Part shown: positions 35,138 to 43,707 of the stretch, piece after piece
Position numbering within the stretch: the stretch's first letter is position 1
How the letters are laid out: every line of letters starts with the position of its first letter
Source: Deltaproteobacteria bacterium
GTDB lineage: Bacteria; Myxococcota; Kuafuiibacteriia; Kuafuiibacteriales; Kuafuiibacteriaceae
Length of the DNA: 64,000 nt
Direction: 5' to 3'
Assembly: GCA_016713425.1 (NCBI GenBank)
Contig: JADJPE010000005.1
Location: 5,864,501 to 5,928,500, forward strand
Translations under genes and position numbers: made by a program
The notes under the pieces: generated by a model
Told to the model about the DNA's origin: nothing
Seen by the model: only the letters and a program-made list of their open reading frames with translations
Databases searched by the model: none

Positions 35138-35647
35138 ATGCAGGGCGTGTTACTCCGCGCAAGCCTCCTGCTGGCGCTGGGACCGGGGCTTGGTTTGGGC
35201 GTGAGCATGGTTCGTGGCACGACCGTCATGCCTGCCGAACAGCCACCCCCGATGTGTGAAGCCCCCGCGGTCGCCGCGGAAGAGATACCGCCGGAGGCAG
35301 CAGCCGAACTCTGTCGCACAAGCAACGCCCTGATCGTCGACGTCCGCTCTCGCGCTGAATTCGAACGCGGCCACATACCCAACGCAATTCACTTGCCATG
35401 TATCGAAGGCGACATCGAGGACGCGGCCGCGCTGCTTGATCGCGCCGAGATCCTGCTTGTATATGGCGCAACGACCGAAGACGCGCGGCCCGTCGCATCG
35501 ACGCTTCTCGCGCGCGGTTGGCCGGCGAAGCTGCTCCTCGGCGGCTACGACGCCTGGGCCCAAGCGGGTCTCGCGTGTGCCTCCGGGCCCTGCGAAGGAT
35601 GCGAAAACCAGGCCCCGAATAGGTCACCCGATGACGACGCACATTGA
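35138..35647 (+). CDS. Exported rhodanese-like domain lacking the catalytic cysteine
   Basis: A hydrophobic N-terminal segment (LLRASLLLALGPGLGLGVS) leads to a rhodanese fold with ALIVDVRSRAEFERGHIPNAIHLP and LLLGGYDAWAQAGL. The active-site loop should read CxxGxR, but here it is LLVYGATTEDA, so the sulphur-accepting Cys is a glycine. It should not have sulphurtransferase activity. Two Cys near the C-terminus (GPCEGCEN) could bind metal. The ATG at 35138 is preferred over the GTG at 35129. It overlaps the next gene by 17 bases. Confidence 0.82.
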   Translation: MQGVLLRASLLLALGPGLGLGVSMVRGTTVMPAEQPPPMCEAPAVAAEEIPPEAAAELCRTSNALIVDVRSRAEFERGHIPNAIHLPCIEGDIEDAAALLDRAEILLVYGATTEDARPVASTLLARGWPAKLLLGGYDAWAQAGLACASGPCEGCENQAPNRSPDDDAH

Positions 35648-36131
35648 CGACGCCGGTCGCCGCATGGCCTCTCCAAGACCTTCCATCGGACGCGGAATGC
35701 TGGTTTGGACCCTGCGAATCGCACTCGGCGCGGTGCTTCTCTATGCCGGCGTACTCAAGGCGGCCGACCCCGCGGTCTTCGCGCGAGAGGTCGCCGGCTA
35801 TCAGTTCTTCCCGACTCTTGCGCCCCTCATCGCGGCGACCCTGCCAACCACCGAGCTTCTGCTCGGCCTCCTCCTCCTGATCTTGCCGTCGCGCAGCCCG
35901 TGGCTCCGCGCCGCGGCGCTCGCGACCGCCGCCGTCTTCTTCATGTTCTTGATCGCGGTGACTCAAGTCGTCGTCCGCGGAATCGACACGCGATGCGGCT
36001 GCTTCGGCGCCGACTCCGGCGTCGTCGACATGCTCTCGATCCTTCGTGTGGCGGGCTTTCTTGTCGCCTCGGTGCTCTTGCTGCTCTTGACGGCGCCGCG
36101 CCACTCAAAGACAAACCCCTCCTCACCCTGA
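35631..36131 (+). CDS. MauE/DoxX-like integral membrane protein
   Basis: This 166-residue protein has four membrane helices (LRIALGAVLLYAGVLKA; TLPTTELLLGLLLLIL; AVFFMFLIAVTQVVV; LRVAGFLVASVLLLLL). The pattern RCGCFG between helices 3 and 4 matches MauE, a protein linked to disulphide or redox maturation in the periplasm; the DoxX family is the wider group. The start overlaps the rhodanese gene and the next gene begins 7 bases later. Together the three suggest a small redox or sulphur-related operon, which is an inference. Confidence 0.83.
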   Translation: MTTHIDDAGRRMASPRPSIGRGMLVWTLRIALGAVLLYAGVLKAADPAVFAREVAGYQFFPTLAPLIAATLPTTELLLGLLLLILPSRSPWLRAAALATAAVFFMFLIAVTQVVVRGIDTRCGCFGADSGVVDMLSILRVAGFLVASVLLLLLTAPRHSKTNPSSP

Positions 36132-36138
36132 GAAGCCC

Positions 36139-37236
36139 ATGGTACACAAGATTTTCGTCGCCGCGACCGGCCAACACTGTGGAAAGACGACCTCGAGCCT
36201 TCTCTTCATGCGAGCAGCCCAGACGCTCTACGGACGTGTCGGCTTCATGAAGCCCGTGGGTCAGGAGTACCGCGAGGTCGGCGACCTCAAAGTCGACAAA
36301 GACGCACTCTTGATGGCCGAGGTCTTCGGCCTTCACGCCTACCTGCCGCACATGTCCCCGGTCGTTTCCGATCGTAGCTTCACCCGTCGGTTCATCGACG
36401 GACTGATCGACCCCGCGGAGCTCACGAGCCGTGTCCTCGACTGCTTCAGCGTTCTCGAGCGAGATTTCGACGCCATCGTCATCGAGGGCACGGGCCACAG
36501 CGGCGTAGGCTCGGTGTTCGGCCTCAGCAACGCACGCGTTGCTGCCCTGCTCGGCGCGCCGGTCACAATCGTGACCGGCGGAGGAATCGGCCAGGTCCTC
36601 GACCGCGTGGCGCTCGCGCTTCCCCTTTACGCTCAGGAGCGCGCCACCGTACGCGCCGTCATGGCAAACAAGATCCTCGCGGACAAGCGCGAGCAGTCAC
36701 TGTCGTATCTGTCGCGTGCGCTGGCCCCGAACAACCTCGCTGTCGTCGGCGGGCTTGACTACACGCCTACGCTCTCGAGCCCCAGTCTTCGATCGATCTC
36801 GACCTGGCTCCGCCAGCCGATCCTTGGCGACACGAGCACGCAAGACCGTCTGGTCAACGCGCTCCACATGGGCGTAGCGTCGTCGCAGCGCGTCGTCGAC
36901 CTCCTCGAAGCGGATACCCTGGTCGTCACCGCAAGCACCCGCGACGAACTCCTCGTTACGCTCGCCTCTCTCTACGATATTCCAGAGTATCGGACCCGAA
37001 TCGTGGGCATCATCGTGACAGGCATTGCGCCCGTATCACCCATCACACAGCGAATCCTCGACGCCAGTCGCATCCCGCTCGTCCGCACAGAGGCAAATGC
37101 GACGCGCACCCTCAGTGAGCTCAGCACCTTCGTGACCAAACTGCACGCTTCTGATCAGTCAAAGCTTAGTTGGTTGTTCGATTGTGGGCTTCAGCAGATT
37201 CCGCTCGAAAGCATCGCCGGCCTGTTCTCAGAGTGA
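36139..37236 (+). CDS. BioD-like P-loop protein with DRTGG domain
   Basis: The first 220 residues are a dethiobiotin-synthetase-like ATPase (COG0857 type), with P-loop GQHCGKTTSS, a central VIEGTGHSG and conserved TGGGIGQVLD. The C-terminal 130 residues are a DRTGG domain (HMGVASSQRVVDLLE, LVVTASTRDELL). The same arrangement forms the N-terminus of long phosphate acetyltransferases, but no transacetylase follows. Stand-alone versions are thought to be regulatory or ligand-binding. It ends the rhodanese-MauE operon and faces the ribosomal locus. Confidence 0.85.
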   Translation: MVHKIFVAATGQHCGKTTSSLLFMRAAQTLYGRVGFMKPVGQEYREVGDLKVDKDALLMAEVFGLHAYLPHMSPVVSDRSFTRRFIDGLIDPAELTSRVLDCFSVLERDFDAIVIEGTGHSGVGSVFGLSNARVAALLGAPVTIVTGGGIGQVLDRVALALPLYAQERATVRAVMANKILADKREQSLSYLSRALAPNNLAVVGGLDYTPTLSSPSLRSISTWLRQPILGDTSTQDRLVNALHMGVASSQRVVDLLEADTLVVTASTRDELLVTLASLYDIPEYRTRIVGIIVTGIAPVSPITQRILDASRIPLVRTEANATRTLSELSTFVTKLHASDQSKLSWLFDCGLQQIPLESIAGLFSE

Positions 37237-37243
37237 CGGGGAC

Positions 37244-37272
37244 GCGCCGCGGCCAAGAGGCAACCGCGGCGC
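37244..37272. terminator. Hairpin between the DRTGG gene and rplQ
   Basis: Perfect nine-base arms (37244-37252 and 37264-37272) enclose an eleven-base loop in the 50-base gap between convergent genes. It is GC-only, with no T-run on either side, and could stop transcription from both directions. Confidence 0.5.
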
Positions 37273-37286
37273 TCGAGGATGTCTTC

Positions 37287-37685
37287 CTATTCGCCTGAAT
37301 CGGACCCGGGAGCTTCTTCGCCCGCCGGGCCCCGATCAACGAACTCAATCAGCGACACAGGCGCGTTGTCACCATGGCGGTGGCCGACCTTCAGAACCCG
37401 CGTATAGCCGCCGGGCCGAGACATGAAACGTGGCGCAATCGACCCGAACAACTCAGCGACCGCGGCCTCGCTTCGAAGCGCTGCCATCGCTTGCCGTCGA
37501 GCAGCCAGCGTCCCCTTCTTACCGAGCGTCACGAGCTTCTCAGCGTACCTCTTCAGCTCCTTGGCTTTCGAGTCGGTTGTCTGAATCCGTCCGTGCTCGA
37601 TCAAGGCGTTTGCCATGTTTGCGAAAAGCGCGCGCCGATGGGACGGCGACCGGGCCAGCTTGCGATGAGTCTTGCGATGATGCAT
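37287..37685 (-). CDS. rplQ: 50S ribosomal protein L17
   Basis: L17 sits near the exit-tunnel end of the large subunit. The full family pattern is present (LARSPSHRRALFANMANALIEHGRI, RPGGYTRVLK, NAPVSLIEFVDR). A short acidic tail (GEEAPGSDSGE) extends the usual end. It is the last gene of the ribosomal locus. Confidence 0.97.
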   Translation of the reverse strand: MHHRKTHRKLARSPSHRRALFANMANALIEHGRIQTTDSKAKELKRYAEKLVTLGKKGTLAARRQAMAALRSEAAVAELFGSIAPRFMSRPGGYTRVLKVGHRHGDNAPVSLIEFVDRGPAGEEAPGSDSGE

Positions 37686-37716
37686 GGCTTTCTCCCTAGA
37701 CGTCTATCGACGTTTC

Positions 37717-38742
37717 CTACGATTTCTTCAGATCCTTGGGCGGCCAACTATCCAGCCGCATTCCCAGCGAAAGACCCATCTCGGCCAGGATTTCTTTGAT
37801 CTCCTTGAGAGACTTCCGACCGAAATTCTTCGTCTTCAGCATTTCGCTCTCGGTCTTCTGCACAAGATCGCCGATGTACTTGATGTTTGCGTTCGCGAGA
37901 CAGTTTGCCGAGCGGACGGACAGCTCGAGCTCATCCACCGTGCGCAGAAGGTTCTCGTTGAACTTCTCCTCGGGTTGCGGCTCGACAATGATCTCGGGCT
38001 CGATATCCTCTTCGAAATTAATGAAGATGGATAGCTGATCCTTCAGAATCTTCGCGGCATAAGCAACGGCATCTTCCGGCGCAACAGAACCGTCGGTCCA
38101 CACTTCCAGCGTCAACTTGTCGTAGTCGGTCTGCTGCCCAACGCGGGCATTCGTGACGTGGTAGTTGACCTTCTTGACCGGGGAAAAGATCGAGTCGATC
38201 GGAATGGCGTCCACGGGCGTCGTCGACGTCTTGTTCATTTCTGCCTGAACGTACCCGCGACCTTTCCGACAGGTCATCTCCATCTTGAGGTGGCCGTCCT
38301 CACCCACCGTCGCGATGACACGATCTTTGTTCAGAACTTCGACGCCATCCGGGGCCTCGATGTCCGATGCCCGAACAATCGCCGGGCCCTTCTTTTCGAC
38401 CTTCAGCGTTCGCTGCTCGTAGGTCGACATTTTGATGAGCACGTCTTTGAGATTCAGGATGATGTCTGCGACGTCCTCCGTGATTCCCGGCATCGAGGTG
38501 AACTCGTGCCGCGCGCCCTCGATCCGCACCGACGTCACGGCAGCGCCCTGAAGCGATGAAAGAAGCACCCGCCGAAGCGAGTTCCCGATCGTGATCCCGA
38601 ACCCGCGCTCAAGCGGCTCCGCAAAGAACTTCCCGTAGGTCCGGGTCAGCGACTCTTTGTCAACGGACAGCCTCTTCGGCTTGATAAGGTCTCGCCAATT
38701 CCGCAGCGCATCTCTCGTCTGGCCTAGCGTTTGCTCACTCAC
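37717..38742 (-). CDS. rpoA: RNA polymerase alpha subunit
   Basis: RpoA dimerises to start RNA polymerase assembly and its C-terminal domain contacts UP elements and activators. The N-terminal domain (RGFGITIGNSLRRVLLSSLQG) and the C-terminal domain (LELSVRSANCLANANI, GRKSLKEIKEIL) are complete. The GTG at 38742 is chosen because it follows AGGGAGAG. It lies 31 bp upstream of rplQ and 148 bp downstream of rpsK, with no rpsD between. Confidence 0.97.
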   Translation of the reverse strand: MSEQTLGQTRDALRNWRDLIKPKRLSVDKESLTRTYGKFFAEPLERGFGITIGNSLRRVLLSSLQGAAVTSVRIEGARHEFTSMPGITEDVADIILNLKDVLIKMSTYEQRTLKVEKKGPAIVRASDIEAPDGVEVLNKDRVIATVGEDGHLKMEMTCRKGRGYVQAEMNKTSTTPVDAIPIDSIFSPVKKVNYHVTNARVGQQTDYDKLTLEVWTDGSVAPEDAVAYAAKILKDQLSIFINFEEDIEPEIIVEPQPEEKFNENLLRTVDELELSVRSANCLANANIKYIGDLVQKTESEMLKTKNFGRKSLKEIKEILAEMGLSLGMRLDSWPPKDLKKS

Positions 38743-38890
38743 GATCAGCTCTCCCTGCGCCACCCCTCGAACCGCCCGTCGGCGGCCGAACCACGGCGCA
38801 ATCACAAAGACCGCAAGGCAGACGATGGGCCGTCACCCATCACCTCTCTCACCTCGGGGTCGAATTTCTACCGACTCTTCGCGCCCGTGC

Positions 38891-39280
38891 CTAGACGCGC
38901 CGTCGCTTCGGCGGGCGACACCCGTTGTGAGGAAGGGGCGTCACATCCTTGACCAAGGTCACCTTGAGTCCGGCCGCCGCAACCGCACGAAGCGCCGCCT
39001 CACGACCCGAACCAGGCCCCTTGACCAACACGACAACCGACCGCATCCCGTTGTCCATCGCGCGCCGCGCGGCCTCATCCGCGGCCACCTGTGCCGCAAA
39101 AGGCGTCGATTTACGAGAGCCCTTGAAGCCCTTGGAGCCGGCCGAAGACCAGCAAATCGTCGCTCCGGTCATGTCGGTGAAAGTCACGACCGTGTTGTTG
39201 AAGGTCGCCTGGATATGCACCACGCCATTGGGTACATCTTTCCGGGCTTTCTTTTTCTGTCCACCTTTGGGGTTAGCCAT
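38891..39280 (-). CDS. rpsK: 30S ribosomal protein S11
   Basis: S11 forms part of the platform of the small subunit. Diagnostic stretches are VVHIQATFNNTVVTFTD, GFKGSRKSTPFAAQ and the C-terminal PLPHNGCRPPKRRRV. It lies 12 bp after rpsM. The usual next gene, rpsD, is missing. Confidence 0.98.
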   Translation of the reverse strand: MANPKGGQKKKARKDVPNGVVHIQATFNNTVVTFTDMTGATICWSSAGSKGFKGSRKSTPFAAQVAADEAARRAMDNGMRSVVVLVKGPGSGREAALRAVAAAGLKVTLVKDVTPLPHNGCRPPKRRRV

Positions 39281-39292
39281 CGAACTCGTCCT

Positions 39293-39658
39293 CTACTTCC
39301 GCTTGATGCTGCCCTTGCGCGGGCCCTTGCGAGTACGCGCGTTCGTATGCGTGCGCTGTCCTCTTACAGGGAGGCCGCGTCGATGACGCAGCCCGCGGTA
39401 GCAACCGAGATCCATCAGCCGTTTCACATTCATCGAGACGTCCCGGCGGAGATCGCCCTCGACGCGGTATTCGTTCTCGATGATCTCGCGGATCTGCGCG
39501 AGCTGATCTTCGGATGCCTTATCCGTGTTCAGCTCATAGGCGACCTTCGCCTTGTCCAAAATCCTACGGGCCAGCACGGGACCGATGCCATAGATGTTCG
39601 TCAGCGCGACCCACATCTGCTTGTTCCGAGGGAGATCTACACCTGCGATACGTGCCAT
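39293..39658 (-). CDS. rpsM: 30S ribosomal protein S13
   Basis: S13 sits in the head of the small subunit and contacts the P-site tRNA and L5. The sequence starts MARIAGVDLPRNKQ and contains the RGLRHRRGLPVRGQRT signature with a basic tail. It lies 14 bp after rpmJ. Confidence 0.98.
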   Translation of the reverse strand: MARIAGVDLPRNKQMWVALTNIYGIGPVLARRILDKAKVAYELNTDKASEDQLAQIREIIENEYRVEGDLRRDVSMNVKRLMDLGCYRGLRHRRGLPVRGQRTHTNARTRKGPRKGSIKRK

Positions 39659-39672
39659 GATTTCTCTCCTTC

Positions 39673-39789
39673 TTAGCCCTGGCGCTGCTTATGGCTAGGG
39701 TTCTCTGGACAAATGACCCGCACCACTCCCTTGCGGCGAATCACCTTGCATTTCACACACATCTTTTTCACCGACGCCCGGACTTTCAT
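39673..39789 (-). CDS. rpmJ: 50S ribosomal protein L36, zinc-binding form
   Basis: This 38-codon gene encodes MKVRASVKKMCVKCKVI and continues through RRKGVVRVICPENPSHKQRQG. Cys11, Cys14, Cys27 and His33 form the zinc knuckle of the ancestral C+ type of L36. It lies between adk and rpsM, where infA and map would often come first; neither is present. Confidence 0.96.
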   Translation of the reverse strand: MKVRASVKKMCVKCKVIRRKGVVRVICPENPSHKQRQG

Positions 39790-39887
39790 CGCGTATCACC
39801 TACTGGGAGTTCTGGCCCCCATCAAAATCTGACCTGGCTATCACACACTGCAACAGCACCCAAGAAAAACCTGCACAAAGGCACGGA

Positions 39888-40553
39888 TCACGACGCCTCA
39901 GTCTCGAGCACGCTGCGAATCTCCGCGAACACGACATCCGGCGGCTGCAGCCCATCGATCCACGTGACCAGCCCTTGCGCGCTGTAATGCGGGATGACTT
40001 CCTCCCGGACCGAGGCGTACGCGCTCAAGCGAACCCGAACCTTGGCCTCGGTGTCATCCTCACGCTGATAGAGCCCCGACGCACCACAGCGCCCACAAAC
40101 TCCCGGCTCTCTGGGCGGCGAGAAGCGCACGTGATGAACGAATCCGCACGAGGGACAGCTAAGCCGCCCCGTGATGCGTTCCACGATCACGTCGTCCGAG
40201 ACGTCGACCACAAACACGTGCGAGAGCGCCCGGCCGCCGTCTTGGAGCATACGGTCGAGCGCCATGGCCTGCGCCCCAGTCCGTGGAAAGCCATCGAGCA
40301 CGAACCCGTTCCGAACGTCGGCCTCAGCCAACCGCGCTCTCATCAACTCGATAATCAAGTCGTCGGGAACGAGCTTCCCCGCATCCATATAGGCCTGAGT
40401 GCGCTCACCCAGCTCCGTGCCGGCGCGTCGTGCAGACCTCAGCATATCACCGGTCGAGATCTGTTGAAGGCCATAGGCATCGAGCAATCGCTTGGCTTGC
40501 GTTCCCTTCCCGCTGCCCGGCGCCCCGACCAAAATGATGTTCCGATCGCCCAC
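39888..40553 (-). CDS. adk: Adenylate kinase
   Basis: Adk balances ATP, ADP and AMP. It has the P-loop GAPGSGKGTQAKRL, the AMP-binding DGFPRT and a long lid that carries four cysteines (LSCPSCGF and CGRCG), so the lid is of the zinc-binding type. The GTG start overlaps the secY stop by one base (TAGTG). Confidence 0.96.
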   Translation of the reverse strand: MGDRNIILVGAPGSGKGTQAKRLLDAYGLQQISTGDMLRSARRAGTELGERTQAYMDAGKLVPDDLIIELMRARLAEADVRNGFVLDGFPRTGAQAMALDRMLQDGGRALSHVFVVDVSDDVIVERITGRLSCPSCGFVHHVRFSPPREPGVCGRCGASGLYQREDDTEAKVRVRLSAYASVREEVIPHYSAQGLVTWIDGLQPPDVVFAEIRSVLETEAS

Positions 40554-41869
40554 TACGCGCCCACCCTCCGACCGCGAATCCTTGCGCCCTTCGCAAAGCC
40601 CTCGTAGCTACGGGTGATGAGGTGCGACTCGATCTGACTCACGGTGTCGAGCGCCACGCCCACGACGATCAAGAGCGCGGTGCCACCAAACTGAAACGGT
40701 AGGTTCGCAAAATAGCCCACGAGGACGCTCGGCACGAGACAAATGAACGCAAGATACAGGGCACCACCGGTCGTCAGCCGGGTCAGCACACGATCGATGT
40801 ACTCGGCGGTTCGTTTGCCTGGGCGAATCCCGGGAATGTAGCCGCCGTACTTCTTCATGTTGTCCGCGACATCCTCTGGCTTGAAGATCACCGCCGTGTA
40901 GAAGAACGTGAAGAAGATGATCATGAGCGCATAGATGACGTTATGTCCCCAGCCGGACTGCAGCGCGCCTTGAATCTCTTGCACCACGCTCGAATCGGGG
41001 AAAAATTGTGCAATCGTCGCGGGGAAAAGGAGCAGCGACGACGCAAAGATCGGCGGGATCACATTGGCCGTATTCACCTTGAGCGGTAGATGCGTGGATT
41101 GTCCTCCATACATCTTCCGACCAACGACCCGCTTAGAGTACTGAACCGGTATTCGCCGCTGACCTCTCTCGACAAACACGACGAACATCGTCGCCGCAAC
41201 CGCCACCACGGCAATGATCAGCAGATCCAGCGGCAGCAACATATCCTTCGAGACGAGTTCCTGCGTGCGAAGGAGGGCCTGGGGCAGGCCAGCGACGATG
41301 CCGCACGTAATGATGAGCGACATCCCGTTCCCAATGCCGCGCTCGGTCATCTGCTCACCGAGCCACATGATAAATGCTGTGCCCGCCGTCAACGAGAGAA
41401 TGGTGAGAATCTTAAAACCAAAGCCCTTAAAGACAACGACGGACTCTCCGTTGACCGCCATGCTCTCAATGTTCGACGCGATAATTGTCCCCTGAATCAC
41501 CGAGAGCGCAATGGTTCCATACCGCGTGTACTGGGTGATCTTCTTCCGCCCTTGCTCTCCCTCTTTCGAAAGACGCTCGAGCGTCGGGACGACCACCGTC
41601 AGCAACTGGATGATGATGCTCGCCGAAATATACGGCATGATGCCCAGAGAAAAAACAGACGCTTGCTCCAGTGCGCCCCCGACGAACATGTTGAACATGC
41701 CGAACAAAGTACTCTGCTGCTGCTGGAGCCACTCCTGCATGAGGCTCCGTTTCACGCCCGGGACGGTCACGAAGATCCCAAGCCGATAAACAGCCAACAT
41801 CCCAGCTGTAAAAAGCAGCCGCTGGCGCAGCTCTGGGACCTTGCCGATGTTCGCGAACGTGGATGCCAT
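40553..41869 (-). CDS. secY: Preprotein translocase subunit SecY
   Basis: SecY is the channel of the Sec export machine in the inner membrane. The ten-helix pattern is complete, from the opening NIGKVPELRQRLLFTAGMLA to the closing FAKGARIRGRRVG. Signature stretches are LGIMPYISASIIIQL and the plug and cytosolic loops near GQRRIPVQYSKR and GGYIPGIRPGKRT. It is placed between rplO and adk in the spc operon. Confidence 0.97.
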   Translation of the reverse strand: MASTFANIGKVPELRQRLLFTAGMLAVYRLGIFVTVPGVKRSLMQEWLQQQQSTLFGMFNMFVGGALEQASVFSLGIMPYISASIIIQLLTVVVPTLERLSKEGEQGRKKITQYTRYGTIALSVIQGTIIASNIESMAVNGESVVVFKGFGFKILTILSLTAGTAFIMWLGEQMTERGIGNGMSLIITCGIVAGLPQALLRTQELVSKDMLLPLDLLIIAVVAVAATMFVVFVERGQRRIPVQYSKRVVGRKMYGGQSTHLPLKVNTANVIPPIFASSLLLFPATIAQFFPDSSVVQEIQGALQSGWGHNVIYALMIIFFTFFYTAVIFKPEDVADNMKKYGGYIPGIRPGKRTAEYIDRVLTRLTTGGALYLAFICLVPSVLVGYFANLPFQFGGTALLIVVGVALDTVSQIESHLITRSYEGFAKGARIRGRRVGA

Positions 41870-41932
41870 TCGATTGACCCGCCCTGTCTCGTCTAGACGT
41901 GGAAACGACGCTTGCGCTCACCCTCGATGCGG

Positions 41933-42457
41933 CTACGCCGAAACCCGGCCCAGTTTTGCGTCCCGCCGAGCCTTTCGAGAATCCGGCCGAACAAACTTCT
42001 TGCGGTCTGGAATCAACTCCACCGTACCGCCTTTGGCCTCGATCTGCTCTCGCGCGCCTTTACTGATGCGATGCACACGCACGGTAAGCTTCCGCTCCAC
42101 GGCCGCGTTTCCGATGACCTTAATGCCGTCTGCGAGCTTCTTCGCGAGTCCCGCCTCTTTCAGCGCCGCCACATCCACCACCGCGCCGTCCTCGAAGCGG
42201 TTGAGATGCAGCACGCGGACTTCCGCGAACTCTTTCCCGTGAATGTTCTTGAACCCACGCTTTGGCAACCGCCGCTGCATCGGCATCTGGCCGCCCTCGA
42301 ACCCCGGACGAACCTGCCCTGACTTTCGAGCCGCCTGCCCCTTCATGCCGCGCCCGGCGGTCTTGCCGTTCCCGGATGCGATGCCGCGCCCCTTGTGCTT
42401 GCGCTCCCTATTTGCCCCGGCCGGAGGCTTCAATCGGCTGAGTTCCCCACTCATCAC
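41933..42457 (-). CDS. rplO: 50S ribosomal protein L15
   Basis: L15 is an early-to-middle large-subunit assembly protein. It opens with the Gly/Lys-rich extension (RGIASGNGKTAGRGMKGQAARKS) and has the QMPMQRRLPKRGF signature. The C-terminus is longer and more basic than in E. coli. It lies 15 bp after rpmD. Confidence 0.96.
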   Translation of the reverse strand: MMSGELSRLKPPAGANRERKHKGRGIASGNGKTAGRGMKGQAARKSGQVRPGFEGGQMPMQRRLPKRGFKNIHGKEFAEVRVLHLNRFEDGAVVDVAALKEAGLAKKLADGIKVIGNAAVERKLTVRVHRISKGAREQIEAKGGTVELIPDRKKFVRPDSRKARRDAKLGRVSA

Positions 42458-42472
42458 TATCTCCCTGGGCGC

Positions 42473-42712
42473 TTACGCGCTCGCGCGGGCCTTCCGAAGC
42501 CGCGCGCTGTCTCGAAGGGCATCTTCGCCATCGAAACGCTCCACATCCAACATGTGCTGCATGAGTACAACCATGCCCCGGATCTCCCGCGTATCCATGA
42601 GAACTTTGGTTCCACCCCGACGTCGCAACCCTAGCCCTTGCAGCGTTGCGCGCTGCCGCTCTGTACACTTTGAAAGGCTCCGTTTCAACGTCACCTTGAT
42701 GAGACTCGCCAT
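42473..42712 (-). CDS. rpmD: 50S ribosomal protein L30
   Basis: A 79-residue L30. The family stretch LIKVTLKRSLSKCTERQRATLQGLGLRR is followed by VLMDTREIRGMVVLMQHMLDVE. It is some 20 residues longer at the C-terminus than the usual bacterial form. Confidence 0.95.
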   Translation of the reverse strand: MASLIKVTLKRSLSKCTERQRATLQGLGLRRRGGTKVLMDTREIRGMVVLMQHMLDVERFDGEDALRDSARLRKARASA

Positions 42713-42743
42713 CGTTCCTCCCCGTCGCCTCGCGCGGCGCCGA

Positions 42744-43292
42744 CTATCGGCTCAAACCCGTCGGGACCTGCATCTTCGTAGGTATAGCCTGAAGCTTCTC
42801 GGTCGGGACCAAGCGTCGCTCGGCCTGAGCCTTCACCGTAGAGAGAGCCTTGAGCCCGCTCACCACCGCGTTCACGACGTTGTGCTTATTCGAGGTGCCC
42901 AACGATTTCGTCAGTATGTCTCGAATACCAGCCGACTCCAGAACCGCACGTACTGGGCCTCCCGCAATGACACCCGTTCCGGGGAGCGCAGGCCGCATCA
43001 CGACCACGCCAGCCCCAAAACGCCCAACGATCTCGTGCGGGATGGTCCTACCCGACAGCGGAACGCGAAACAGGCCTTTCTCAGCCTGATCTCGTCCCTT
43101 GCGGATCGCTTCCGGAACTTCGTTGGCTTTGCCAAGCCCAACGCCGACGTGCCCTTCTCCGTCCCCAACGACGACCAAGGCCGAGAAAGAAAACCTGCGT
43201 CCGCCCTTAACAACTTTGGCGACACGGTTGATGTGAATGACGCGATCGACGAGCTCAAGCTCCTTCGCGTTGATGATTTCGTGACGAGGCAT
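42744..43292 (-). CDS. rpsE: 30S ribosomal protein S5
   Basis: S5 lies at the mRNA entry tunnel and affects decoding accuracy. The dsRNA-like domain (VVKGGRRFSFSALVVVGDGEGHVGVGLGKA) and the S5 C-domain (GVIAGGPVRAVLESAGIRDILTK) are complete. It lies 21 bp after rplR. Confidence 0.97.
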   Translation of the reverse strand: MPRHEIINAKELELVDRVIHINRVAKVVKGGRRFSFSALVVVGDGEGHVGVGLGKANEVPEAIRKGRDQAEKGLFRVPLSGRTIPHEIVGRFGAGVVVMRPALPGTGVIAGGPVRAVLESAGIRDILTKSLGTSNKHNVVNAVVSGLKALSTVKAQAERRLVPTEKLQAIPTKMQVPTGLSR

Positions 43293-43313
43293 CCTCTTCC
43301 TCCAGAGCCCAGC

Positions 43314-43688
43314 TTAGAACTTCAGCCCAGCGTCGCGCGCACCCTTCGCGAGCGCGACCAGTCGACCATGATATGGCCAGCCCTTACGGTCGAATACGAC
43401 GCCATCCACGCCCTTCGCTTTCGCCCGCTCCGCGACCAACGCGCCCACCTTTTCGGCCACTTCAGACTTCTTCAGGCCCGCGAACGTTCCGCGAGCTTCC
43501 TTGTCTACCGAAGATGCAGACGCAATCGTCTGCGCGTCGATGTCGTTGATGACCTGCACATAGATATGCTTCGAGCTCTTGAACACGGCCAACCGCGGTC
43601 GCTCGGCCGTTCCCTCGATCTTCTTGCGAATCGAAAGGGCTCGCCGCACGCGCCGTCGCCGCTGGTCGTCTGTGATTTTCCTTTTCAT
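43314..43688 (-). CDS. rplR: 50S ribosomal protein L18
   Basis: L18 binds 5S rRNA. The ATG at 43688 gives the normal length (124 residues) and avoids overlap with rplF. The sequence includes RPRLAVFKSSKHIYVQVIND and ends FDRKGWPYHGRLVALAKGARDAGLKF. Confidence 0.97.
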   Translation of the reverse strand: MKRKITDDQRRRRVRRALSIRKKIEGTAERPRLAVFKSSKHIYVQVINDIDAQTIASASSVDKEARGTFAGLKKSEVAEKVGALVAERAKAKGVDGVVFDRKGWPYHGRLVALAKGARDAGLKF

Positions 43689-43707
43689 CGTCCGACTCCG
43701 GTGAAGA

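Noticed and set aside
38743..38890. A hidden or short rpsD in the rpsK-rpoA gap
   Set aside because: The gap is 148 bases, far too short for S4 (about 200 codons), and no S4 motif appears in any frame.
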